From contig JANBPT010000622.1 in assembly GCA_027575765.1 (NCBI GenBank), forward strand, positions 1 through 28,099: 28,099 nt of DNA, read 5' to 3'. The notes beneath the pieces were generated by a model. The model saw only the letters and a list, made by a program, of their open reading frames with translations, was not told the DNA's origin and ran no database searches. Source of the DNA: Tieghemiomyces parasiticus (lineage: Eukaryota > Kickxellomycota > Dimargaritomycetes > Dimargaritales > Dimargaritaceae). A program made the translations under genes and the position numbers. Shown here piece after piece: positions 21,101-28,099 of the stretch. The stretch's first letter is position 1; each line of letters opens with the position of its first letter.

Positions 21101-24100
21101 AACACCCCGTCTGACGCCCGTATCCTCCCGCAGCCAAACTACTTTGCCAATATGAGTGAGTACTTCGTCCAGAAGGCCCTGGTACTGGCCATGGCCGCTG
21201 CCCGGGACGCCGATCAGCGCGCCTTCCCCGAGGTGCGCCAGTTCTTGCTCACCCTGGTACAGTTCAACGACAACTCGGATAACGAATACACCGACGGGTA
21301 TTACCTGGCCACGCTGCTCACCGCCCTGGCCGACACGATCACTCCACCCAGCGAGGACGACCCAGACCTCCCCCCGCCGCCACCAGTCGCCGACGATCCG
21401 GACGTGCGTCGGGTAGTTGACGAGGTGGAGCGATTCCGTGTCATCGACGCCCTCCTCTCCACCTACCACAACACAGTCACCCTGGCCTGCCTCCGGGCCA
21501 TCGATCGGCTAGTACGCTGCCGGGTCCTCCCGTTCAACCGGGCCCTCTTTCTCCATATGACCCGGTTCGGCAATTTCTTGGCCGTGCGCCAGTGTGCCCT
21601 GGACATTTTGCTGACCCACTACGGCCTGCAGCCAAACGACGTACTCGCCCAATATTATATACGGCTGGTAGCCGCGGATCCCGATCTAGCCTTCCGCCGT
21701 TACACTGCCTCCCGCCTGGTCCGTGCCATGTTTGAGGACCTGCAGCGGCTCGCCCGGCCGGCCGGCCCGGCCCTGGAAGACTTCCGCATTCATGAGGACG
21801 GCGGCCCACCTGCCGGGTACTCAGAACCTGCCGAGGACACCACCCAGTTGGTCGTCCAGGCCACCGACGCCCTGCGTCACCGGTTCGAAGGAGATCGCAC
21901 CCTGGCCAGCATGCTTTGGTCCCTGCTGAGCGGAACTGTGGCTACCCTCGACCCGTATCTCCAGGCCGACCTGCTCGTACTCAGCGACCTGCTGTACCGA
22001 CCATTGGACCCCGTTCCCGCCGTCATCGTCGCCCCGCCGCCACCACCTATCCATTCGGCCGTGGCGATCCCCCCAACGCCGGCGACCGTGCCCAAATTGA
22101 AGTTCAAGGTGGCTGCAAGTGGCAACGGCGCCCCCGGTGTAAACAGCCCCGTCGACCGACGGTCCTCCCCCGCCCCCACTTTCGCCGTAGCAACCCCACC
22201 GCCACCACCACCAATACCGGTCGCCCCCGTGATCATCCCCGCCCCGGTCGTCGCTACGCCGAGGCCTGCCTTCCATAAAACCCCGCGGCCCGTTGAGGCT
22301 CCGAAACAGCCCGACTCGGCACCGACCGTACCCAAGGCCAAGTCAGTCCTGCGTATCAAGCGTGAGCGCAGCACCGGGCGGTCCCCCGAGAGGTCACCCA
22401 AAGTGGCCACCCCTACTCCGGCTCCCGCCCCGGCACCTACTCTGGCCTCCTCTCCGCCTCAGCCGCCCCCGCCAGCCTTCGCGACGTCACCTCCGGCGGC
22501 GCCCACCGCACCGATATCGACCCCTTCTGCACCCGTCATCCGACTCAAATACCGACCCACCCCAACGTCGTCTACCACGCCCTCCACAGCGCCCTCGCCT
22601 GGCCCTTCCTCGGCTTCGACACCCGTACACCGACCGACGCCAGCGGTCCCAGCCCCCGTCACACCACCTGCGTTGCCTGCACCGCCACCACCACCTCCAC
22701 AACCTCGAGCCAAACCAGCCACCCCGACGGCCGCCGCCACGCCCGTCCCAACCCCCGCGGCGAGTCTCACCAGTGACGACAAAAAGCGACTCCGCCGGCT
22801 TCTGCGTAAGGTCATGGCCAGCCCGCACGCCTACCTCTTCCTGCAGCCTGTGGACCCCGTGCGCGACGGATGTCCGACCTACCTAAATGTCATTCGGCAC
22901 CCGATGGACCTGGGCACTATGAAGACCAAGTTAGAGCGTGGCCAGTACCGGACCCTGGCCGCCTTCCACGACGACTTCCATACCATGATCGAAAACTGCT
23001 ACACGTTCAATCCCATCGGCACGTACGTATACACCGAGTGCCAGGAACTTGAGAGCGCGTTCGAAGAGGTGTGGACCGAATCGTTTGGCGAATCCGATCC
23101 GCAACCCCAGCAAAACTACACGATCGCTGAGACCCCCCGTGACTCACGCTCGGTGGCCACCAGCCCCGACCGGGGGAGCGCCCCACGTCCCCGGAAGCAT
23201 TCCACCACCACTTCGTCGGCCACCTCGCCCAGCCTGCGGTCGGTCGACCGGGCCCTGGTGGCTGCGTCGGCAAGTGCGACTGGTACGCCAACGCCTGGCA
23301 GTCCTGGCCTCCCGCCCGACAACCAGGTACGACAATTGCCCTACCATGCCAAACACCCGCTCAAGCTGATTCGTAAGCTGCAAGCCCACCCGTCTGCCGC
23401 CCCGTTCTTACAGCCTGTTGACCCGATCGCCCTGGGCATCCCGCATTACACCAAGATTGTGCGTCACCCGATGGACCTGAACACGATCGAGCGTAAACTG
23501 TTGAAACCTGGTGTGTACAAGGATTACGTGGCGGTGCGGGCTGACGTGGATCTCATGCTGAGTAACTGCTTTGTGTTCAACCCGCCCGGTAACCCGGTGC
23601 ACGATACGGGGCGCGCCCTAGAAACGTTCTTTAGCAAGCTATGGAATAGTCTGGTCACCACGCTCATGGCACGACATAGTTCCCAATCGGCGGCGGGGTC
23701 CACCCCCACCTCGGGTACCGCCCGGACACCGCGGCCTGAAAGTATCGCCCCGAGCGGGGGCGGCCCGTCGACTCCGACTCCGTCCACGGGGTCGGCTTCG
23801 CATAAGCGCGAACCATCCACGCCCACTACTCCATCGGCAAGCCTGACTACGCAGGACCGCAATCGACTCACTACCTTGCTCCGCAAACTACGTGGCCACC
23901 GGGCGGCGCCCATCTTCTTGCAACCGGTAGACCCGGTCCGCGACGGGTGTCCGACTTACTACGACGTGATCCGGTCCCCAATGGACCTGGGCACCATCGG
24001 CACCAAATTGAAACGCAACGCCTACGCGACGCCTGCAGCCTTCCGAGCCGACGTGGACCTAATGCTACGCAACTGTTTTAAGTTTAACCCACCGGGCACC

Positions 24101-24169
24101 TACGCCTACGAACAGGGCAAGCTTTTAGAGGACGCGTTTACCAAAACGTGGCCCAAACACTGGGCCTGA
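18170..24169 (+). CDS. TAF2: TFIID subunit TAF2 with three C-terminal bromodomains
   Basis: The 1999-aa single-exon product is counted from the ATG at 18170, where homology to the M1-type domain begins. The frame is open 104 codons further upstream, but that part has no family features. TAF2 helps TFIID contact initiator DNA in the nucleus. In order: an M1-aminopeptidase-like region (about 4-600) with ARLWLPCIDDPA (193-204) and EQWFG (522-526). The zinc motif HExxH is replaced by Gln518-Ala-Val-Ala-Glu522, so it cannot be a peptidase, as usual for TAF2. An acidic insert (about 370-401) interrupts it. HEAT-type helices follow (about 870-1280; QPDFMWAAQLQKDRDVVAQ and NDNSDNEYTDGYY are TAF2 hallmarks), then a Pro-rich linker (1290-1530). 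Bromodomains lie at about 1533-1640, 1725-1835 and 1892-1999, with acetyl-lysine-binding Asn1614, Asn1804 and Asn1973 all kept. Confidence 0.95.
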   Translation: MLRVDKDHFGITVDHQKVVLDIDLPHRTVRGYTNITAYPQSGTVRLARLHCRHQVRITAVNVNGVNAEFRHTDAYENLRQRVAREYDTISGHRELSRGLQTARKEADEGELTIVIPDGVDLVPIDNPADATVAISGTSSALAADSPKFNSILIHVAFELVTPDLGLVFQLPTSQRPDALPVLYTQSEMVPGQARLWLPCIDDPAVRCTWELIYIIARRPVLTVPTTDSMDLDEPTHLPDPVAAAADLPDLTVVSSGELVQQTSHPTDPSKRVFVYSLHAASPACSLAFVVAPFRAVRIDASCFTAVPEAPSPPTSGDGEDAVTQEGEDGKAINVGGGDGTNLDPTAVLSTDNPTLPTSTEDGQGGEFKPDDGDDDDDEDQRFDMDDDDDDDEIEAADADRMAVDSAPAASPSRARKTDGKPAKGAGATRGDKVGGIYVFAAPHYYDELVNTCRVLPAIVDFYCREYGSYPFSTYKAVFLDELYRPVVPGASLTLFRSDLLHPADVIEQTYETRRVLSQAVAEQWFGQYVTPRAWSDLWLVSGLASHLASRFLKHHLGTNEYLFRLKRDIDRLCDLDVNQLPLGSAELAPPFQPDGLAFLQFKAPLVLYILDKRMMKGGLSLGLHRVIPKVLIAAMSGDLGPAGALHTTLFLKMCRKVSGFDVKTFAEQWIYGSGCPIFYFSYQFNRKKLVVEINMRQESTNGLAPSSDAPYNRGYPSGPPSALATPLPHTPGLSDRRLGAYHPPTAPPAPTFTGQMTARVREADGTPYEHVLDIERGSRRFEVQFNTKYKRIRRSTKRFQMRQAAAAAEEANVNSLIGLDTEETEEQLALFGGDNEEEKRTWRIVEWGEEDEESLASSTFEWIRLDSDLEWLGRIHFEQPDFMWAAQLQKDRDVVAQYEAIRALRGLPSKAASTSLMRVVMDVRVFYRIRMEAARALPALALPSLDYVGLYHLRRIFERRYCLALAPGDPSPSSVTANTPSDARILPQPNYFANMSEYFVQKALVLAMAAARDADQRAFPEVRQFLLTLVQFNDNSDNEYTDGYYLATLLTALADTITPPSEDDPDLPPPPPVADDPDVRRVVDEVERFRVIDALLSTYHNTVTLACLRAIDRLVRCRVLPFNRALFLHMTRFGNFLAVRQCALDILLTHYGLQPNDVLAQYYIRLVAADPDLAFRRYTASRLVRAMFEDLQRLARPAGPALEDFRIHEDGGPPAGYSEPAEDTTQLVVQATDALRHRFEGDRTLASMLWSLLSGTVATLDPYLQADLLVLSDLLYRPLDPVPAVIVAPPPPPIHSAVAIPPTPATVPKLKFKVAASGNGAPGVNSPVDRRSSPAPTFAVATPPPPPPIPVAPVIIPAPVVATPRPAFHKTPRPVEAPKQPDSAPTVPKAKSVLRIKRERSTGRSPERSPKVATPTPAPAPAPTLASSPPQPPPPAFATSPPAAPTAPISTPSAPVIRLKYRPTPTSSTTPSTAPSPGPSSASTPVHRPTPAVPAPVTPPALPAPPPPPPQPRAKPATPTAAATPVPTPAASLTSDDKKRLRRLLRKVMASPHAYLFLQPVDPVRDGCPTYLNVIRHPMDLGTMKTKLERGQYRTLAAFHDDFHTMIENCYTFNPIGTYVYTECQELESAFEEVWTESFGESDPQPQQNYTIAETPRDSRSVATSPDRGSAPRPRKHSTTTSSATSPSLRSVDRALVAASASATGTPTPGSPGLPPDNQVRQLPYHAKHPLKLIRKLQAHPSAAPFLQPVDPIALGIPHYTKIVRHPMDLNTIERKLLKPGVYKDYVAVRADVDLMLSNCFVFNPPGNPVHDTGRALETFFSKLWNSLVTTLMARHSSQSAAGSTPTSGTARTPRPESIAPSGGGPSTPTPSTGSASHKREPSTPTTPSASLTTQDRNRLTTLLRKLRGHRAAPIFLQPVDPVRDGCPTYYDVIRSPMDLGTIGTKLKRNAYATPAAFRADVDLMLRNCFKFNPPGTYAYEQGKLLEDAFTKTWPKHWA
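22763..23090 (+). other. Bromodomain 1 of TAF2
   Basis: Residues about 1533-1640. The ZA loop reads FLQPVDPVRDGCPTY, followed by HPMDLGTM and the BC-loop Asn1614 in YTFNPIGTYVY. All elements of an acetyl-lysine reader are visible. It resembles bromodomain 3 more than bromodomain 2: the ZA segment is identical between 1 and 3, which suggests an internal duplication. Confidence 0.93.
23342..23675 (+). other. Bromodomain 2 of TAF2
   Basis: Residues about 1725-1835. The ZA loop is FLQPVDPIALGIPHY, followed by HPMDLNTIERKL and Asn1804 in FVFNPPGNPVHD. The loop is closer to BET/Bdf-type bromodomains than to its two neighbours in this protein. Confidence 0.92.
23843..24166 (+). other. Bromodomain 3 of TAF2
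   Basis: Residues about 1892-1999. The ZA loop is FLQPVDPVRDGCPTYYDVI, followed by SPMDLGTI and Asn1973 in FKFNPPGTYAYE. The protein ends within the last helix, so this domain forms the very C-terminus. Confidence 0.93.
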
Positions 24170-24759
24170 TGTATCCTGGGGTTGGTAGTGGACCCCGGGA
24201 TAACCGTAGAACTCAATAAACCAGGCGTAGTACTTTGGCATCGGCATTGGCACACCCAAGGGACGAAAATTAAGGCCCGGTTCTCCCATGGGCAGCTCTC
24301 CTGTCCAAGAAGGGGCGTCTGGATGAGACCTGTGTCTTACCCAGTTGCTGGGGACGATGATATTAAAGCCGACTCAATACGTTTGCCCGTTCGGTAGATT
24401 TGAGGTATCAGGTGCATCCAGTGGTCGCGCTTGACTCGGCATTTGAAACACGGCACAGAATTGAGCGTCGCGAATACGCTAGGCGGATGTCCAGACTATA
24501 CTATATATAATACCGTTTGGCGAAGCTGGCGAGCTCATATATTGTTGTGGATGAAATCTGGGAGTGGCCAAAGCGACAGACCGAAAGGTTTAAACCATTC
24601 TGTGGTTAGAGTAATTCCTAACCTTGCGGCTTTCCTCTTTACCTCTCCACCGTGCCAACTTCCGAAGCCTCATCCCCTGCCGCGTCCCAACTCACCAGGC
24701 GTGATGTGCGACTGCTCATTTATAATTAGTTTTCCAAGGGCCACAGAGCAGATTGTGTT
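24170..24759. other. Intergenic region downstream of TAF2
   Basis: No gene is visible. A TATA-like run (ctatatataat) occurs near 24500. Open frames are short and without motifs. Confidence 0.35.
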
Positions 24760-25260
24760 ATAGCTGAACTGGCGACCACGCTGGGCCTGACTGCCCCAAG
24801 CCATGCCACCATATGTAGGTGGCTGCCTATGTCATTTGACGGACGGCCAGACCAAGCCTCATCTTCAAAGGAGTAGTGGCCCGTACGAAAGCGGGCTAAA
24901 CTTTACGGGGGACATAGTCCTGGAACTGTTGGAGGAAAACCCCACAACTGACTGCTGACCAACCAGCCCATGTCTGCCGCGCTTCCCCTGGTACCATGCG
25001 CAATGACCTGCGCAAGGATCTGGGCTTGCATAACCACCTCAACCATTAGGTCCCTCAGGACCTCACCAACAACCAGCGGCATTAAAGGGTGCGTTTGGCC
25101 ACCGAGTTCCTGGCGAAGTTCCTCAGGACCGCGCCATGCCCAAGGCTATTCAGGAAATCATGTGTATTACTAGCTGCGATCCACTACAGCTGAACGTCCG
25201 GCACCCGGTGCCAAGCTATCCTCCGAATATCATTGAGAGTACGGATTTACATTAATGCTC
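24760..25260 (+). pseudogene. Decayed Tc1/mariner-like transposase fragment
   Basis: Several consecutive pieces in changing frames follow the order of a Tc1/mariner (IS630-type) transposase N-terminal half. First comes a helix-turn-helix-like stretch ELATTLGLTAPSHATICRW (about 24768-24824). Next is DIVLELLEENPTT (about 24911-24949), the usual segment before the second DNA-binding helix. Then MRNDLRKDLGLHNHLN (about 24997-25044), a stop where the family has Trp, VPQDLTNNQRH, another stop, and RVRLATEFLAKF (to about 25122). This matches the linker block 'WVPheLt..q...Rv' that precedes the catalytic core. After about 25140 the frame changes again (ITSCDPL, where the family has its first catalytic Asp). 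At least three stops and two frame changes show that it is dead. I did not find the terminal repeats or the catalytic second half. Confidence 0.5.
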
Positions 25261-26525
25261 CCAGCCTGAGCTGAAGCACGTGGAAGTTCGGTTCGCCACC
25301 CCCCTCCCCCTCCCACTCTACAGCTCTACCGCCATAATTCACCACCGCATCATGTTGCAGCCATCCAGACCTATATTTTCTACAATTAGTCAAATATCTA
25401 ACCTCTCTTCCCTACTGTCCTCACCTAGCCCCCCTGCGAAAACTGGCTGTCCAAACATATCCGGCGGCGGCTGCGCGGTAAGAAATTCTGTACGCTAGAG
25501 ATGGTCGTGGACACCTAACAATCAGAGCTTACCTGGCCCCAGCCAAGTGACTTTAGGCCCTGTTTCGATGGCTGGCTAGAAAGTGCTTGCCAATGATTAC
25601 AGAGTGGTGGATAGTATTAATTAGTTATGAGATGCTGCGAATTGTGCTGGGTAGCTATAAATTATACCCTCTAGCCGTTAGAGCCAAGGAAGGCGCCCGA
25701 CTTCTAATGGCCTTAACACGTTCAGTTTTGGAGGTGGATAGTAGCTCAACGGTGGTATAGACTCCTCGTATGGCAATTGCCTCATGACTAATGGAGTCGT
25801 AATTGAACCGACTTCCCCTCTACGTACCCGTATAACCCAGCGTTAGCCTCCCGCATGGGTTAATCAACCGGGCACCTTCCTGTACAAAGCAGGTTCACTT
25901 ATGGTTACAACGGACACTTACCTTCCCTATCCTTTCAGCCGACAATAATCTCACCGTCTGCGTTTGTCGACCGAGCAGGTTCATTGCAAAAGGGTCCGTT
26001 GGAAAGTAACACGGGGCAATAAATAAGGGGCGGCCATGCACAGATGCGCTGAAGTATGTGGAAAAAAATAAAAATAGCAGTAAAGGAGCTCATGATGGAG
26101 CGGTGATATCTGTACGGTATTTGACCGTCGTAGCCTAGAAATAAAAGAGGAGGGCCAGGTAGAGTCGGACGATTTCAGGGACGGGCGTGATTCACCCGTC
26201 CGTCTGATAGGGTTTCTGATAACGCTTACCCAACCGCTCCCCCCCTCGGGTCTTGATAGTTTTACTAAATCGCTTTGAGGGCCCAACAGTGCTACCTCGA
26301 AACCACCTGTCCGTCCCCTGTTTACCTCAAGAAGCCAAAATTGCCTACTTCCACCGAATGAGGCCAAGTCGAAGCGACCAGTTTTCACCAACACACCCAA
26401 TCCTTCACCCCCTACGCCATTCATTCAACAACTTCGGACGACGCTTGTATCTGACGGGGGATCCTTGACCACGCCAACCTACTGGGCAAAGCTCCTTACG
26501 AAACTACCCCCCCTTCCCCTTATTC
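25261..26525. other. Intergenic region before the MFS pseudogene
   Basis: No gene can be supported. The plus strand is C/T-rich around 25295-25440 and A/T-rich around 25600-25670. A minus-strand open frame (26424-25981, 147 codons) has no motif and is ended by an A/T-rich tract, so I do not call it. The stretch may contain the missing 3' part of the decayed transposon, but I could not recognise it. Confidence 0.35.
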
Positions 26526-26561
26526 GTGCTCCAACGGATCAAGAAGACTGGTAATTCTATA

Positions 26562-27815
26562 ATGCAGGCGGCATCTAGTTCAATCCCAGCCGTCATGGTA
26601 CGACCACTGGATAAACTGCCCGGCAAGAGCCGCCGCGAGCTCTACATTGTACCCAGTCAAGCCACTACCGCGACCTACCTACCGTCCCTTAAGATCGCTG
26701 GCGGTTCGGCCAGTCCCAACCCGTCTCCCACCGTCAGCACCATTACACTCACCCTGGCCGACAGCTCTGACCTCGCCTACGTGCAATTCTCTGATAATCA
26801 CAAATGGTTGATGGTGGCCATCGTCGCCTTCACCAGCATGGTCGCCCCATTCAGCTCCGAAGTGTTCCTGCCAGCCTTGACGGACATGGCCACCGACTTT
26901 GGGACCTCCGTCACCATGATCAACGGTGCGGTGGCTGTTTTCATAATGGCGCTGGCCATAGCCCCCCTCTTCTGAGGTGTCCTGGTGGACAACTACGGAT
27001 GACGGCCTGCGTACGCGGCTGAAACTCTCCTCTGCACAGCCGCATCGACCGCGTGCGCCTTGACGGTCAGTCCGGCCATGCTCATCATCATGTGATTCCC
27101 CCAGGCCGTGGGTGGGGCCGGTACCATTAGCGACATTTACGAACCGGCCCGTCGTGGGGGCGCCCTCGGGCTCTACTTTGGCGGTCAGATGGTGGGTCTT
27201 ATTCTGGGCACCATTCTAGGTGGCTATGTGGGCCAGGCCCACGGCTGGCGGTGGACTTTCTAGATGACTGTCATCCTAAGCGGCATATCTTGGTTTCTCC
27301 TGACGGTGGTCCTACCCGAGACCCACCGGGTCCTCGTAGTGCAGTGCCACCAAGTCGATTTGCGCGGCCTCACTCAAGACAACGTGCAGAGCCAACCGCC
27401 GGTCAACTGGCAGGCAGCCTTTAATCCCCGGACGGTCTTCCGGCCCCTTCTTCTACCTTACGCAGCCATTCCTGTACTAATTACGACTGTGATTATGGCC
27501 TCGTACTATGCCATGCTCACGGTGACCAGCACCATCTTCAAGCTAGACTACGGGTACTCCACCGCTACCGTTGGCCTGTACTTTTTGGCACCGGGGGTCG
27601 GGAACGTGCGCACTGCCATCACGACGGGCGGCGCCTTTACCATATTGGGAGCTTCCTGTTTTGTGGGCACCACGGGAGCGTTCCTTCTCTTCTATCGCGG
27701 TGAAGATTGGCGCCGCCAGAGTTTTGAATTGACTACAGTACAACCCGCGATAATCGATATCAAGACAAATGGTGCCTCTAACTCTTCGGGCCCGAACCTT
27801 AAATTCCGAGCCTAA
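26562..27815 (+). pseudogene. MFS drug:H+ antiporter-type transporter, pseudogene with four in-frame stops
   Basis: One frame of 418 codons carries a major facilitator protein of the multidrug (DHA1-like) type, interrupted by stops at 26973 (TGA), 27000 (TGA), 27093 (TGA) and 27261 (TAG). No frameshift occurs, so decay is by substitution. Before the first stop come a hydrophilic N-terminus of about 80 codons and the first two spans (WLMVAIVAFTSMVAPF and INGAVAVFIMALAIAP). The loop after span 2 is the family's motif A (G-x-L-x-D-x-x-G-R-R), seen as GVLVDNYG, stop, RPAY. Spans 4-6 include GALGLYFGGQMVGLILG and WRWTF. After FLAPGVGNV (about 27608) the text jumps to what looks like the last span (FTILGASCFVGTTGAFLLFY), so roughly 90-100 codons are missing. 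Functional relatives export small toxic compounds across the plasma membrane. This copy cannot make that protein without readthrough. Confidence 0.85.
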
Positions 27816-28022
27816 ATCCATTAAATGGTACCTGCCATCAACGAAAACATCGTCACCTTAAATCCCTAATAAATTACGGTGTTTAACCTACACCCCACCT
27901 TCAGTTCTATATCGGCCTCGTTATCAAATTGAACGAAAATACCGTGACCTAATAAGGAAACTGTTGGACTTGCATCTGTCTATTACAACTCGAAAAGTGT
28001 AACTATCCAACAACTACAGGAG
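27816..28022. other. A/T-rich tail with a short degenerate direct repeat
   Basis: No gene is seen. The motif aacgaaaacatcgtcacct (from 27840) recurs as aacgaaaataccgtgacct (from 27932), each followed closely by taataa. They share about 15 of 19 bases. This may be the edge of the repeat that ends the contig. Confidence 0.4.
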
Positions 28023-28099
28023 GAAATAGGAATTTTTGTTTTAATAATTGTGAATGCGTATCTTTTCGAATGTCCGGTTGAACGGTAACTGGTCATTGA
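28023..28099. repeat. Terminal inverted repeat, right arm (77 bp)
   Basis: This is the exact reverse complement of bases 1-77. The base just inside it (28022) breaks the match. See the left arm for interpretation. Confidence 0.9.

Noticed and set aside
18098..23913. Several long antisense or alternate-frame ORFs across TAF2 (for example 22410-21877 minus and 22293-22886 plus)
   Set aside because: They are low-complexity shadows of the GC-rich TAF2 coding frame, which has clear domain homology throughout.
25981..26424. 147-codon minus-strand ORF before the MFS pseudogene
   Set aside because: No motif, mixed composition, and no promoter or partner. The position suits the 5' flank of the pseudogene.
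26562..27815. Reassigned stop codons (TGA or TAG read as Trp or Arg) keeping the MFS gene functional
   Set aside because: Intact genes in the same window end with TGA (TAF2), TAG (RIB1) and TAA (SPT8, SDR, Hsp20-like), and the MFS frame also lacks a block of spans.
1..28099. CRISPR arrays, rRNA genes, prokaryotic mobile elements or plasmid origins
   Set aside because: Spliceosomal introns and nuclear transcription-factor genes mark this as eukaryotic nuclear DNA, and no regularly spaced repeats or rRNA signatures were seen.

Overview
The window looks like a contig of nuclear DNA from a fungus. The evidence is spliceosomal introns with GT-AG ends (six in one gene, one in another, all 158-187 nt), GC-rich codon use, pyrimidine-rich core promoters, and fungal gene families (Spt8, a fungal-type GTP cyclohydrolase II, TAF2). 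The fairly long introns, large low-complexity protein insertions and bromodomains on TAF2 make me favour an early-diverging lineage (for example Zoopagomycota/Kickxellomycotina). That placement is an inference and not proven here. Stops TAA, TAG and TGA are all used to end intact genes, so the code is standard.

Layout, left to right: (1) 1-77 is an exact inverted copy of 28023-28099. (2) 460-2946 (+) is a seven-exon SPT8, the TBP-binding WD40 subunit of SAGA. (3) 2947 to about 8390 is a gene-poor stretch with a few weak protein-like fragments. (4) 8395-9791 is a pyrimidine-rich stretch with TATA-like sites that leads into (5) RIB1-like GTP cyclohydrolase II at 9792-11528 (+), which carries a large insertion. 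(6) 12074-13055 (-) is a two-exon short-chain dehydrogenase, convergent with RIB1. (7) 13056-16492 is mostly empty, with a long hairpin and a possible minus-strand gene remnant. (8) 16493-17017 (+) is a small Hsp20/alpha-crystallin-type protein with a clear TATA-like core promoter. (9) 18170-24169 (+) is a very large TAF2 (about 1999 aa) ending in three bromodomains. (10) 24760-25260 holds a decayed Tc1/mariner-like transposase. (11) 26562-27815 (+) is a drug-type MFS transporter pseudogene with four in-frame stops.

Functionally, two proteins that act on or near TBP (Spt8 of SAGA, TAF2 of TFIID) lie on the same contig. The rest are metabolic (riboflavin, an SDR), stress-related (Hsp20) and decayed material. 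The best candidate for something unusual is the TAF2 with three C-terminal bromodomains and three short hydrophobic-basic motifs in the linker before them. The exact 77-bp terminal inverted repeat is striking, but its length equals a common de Bruijn assembly k-mer, so I read it first as an assembly-graph boundary.
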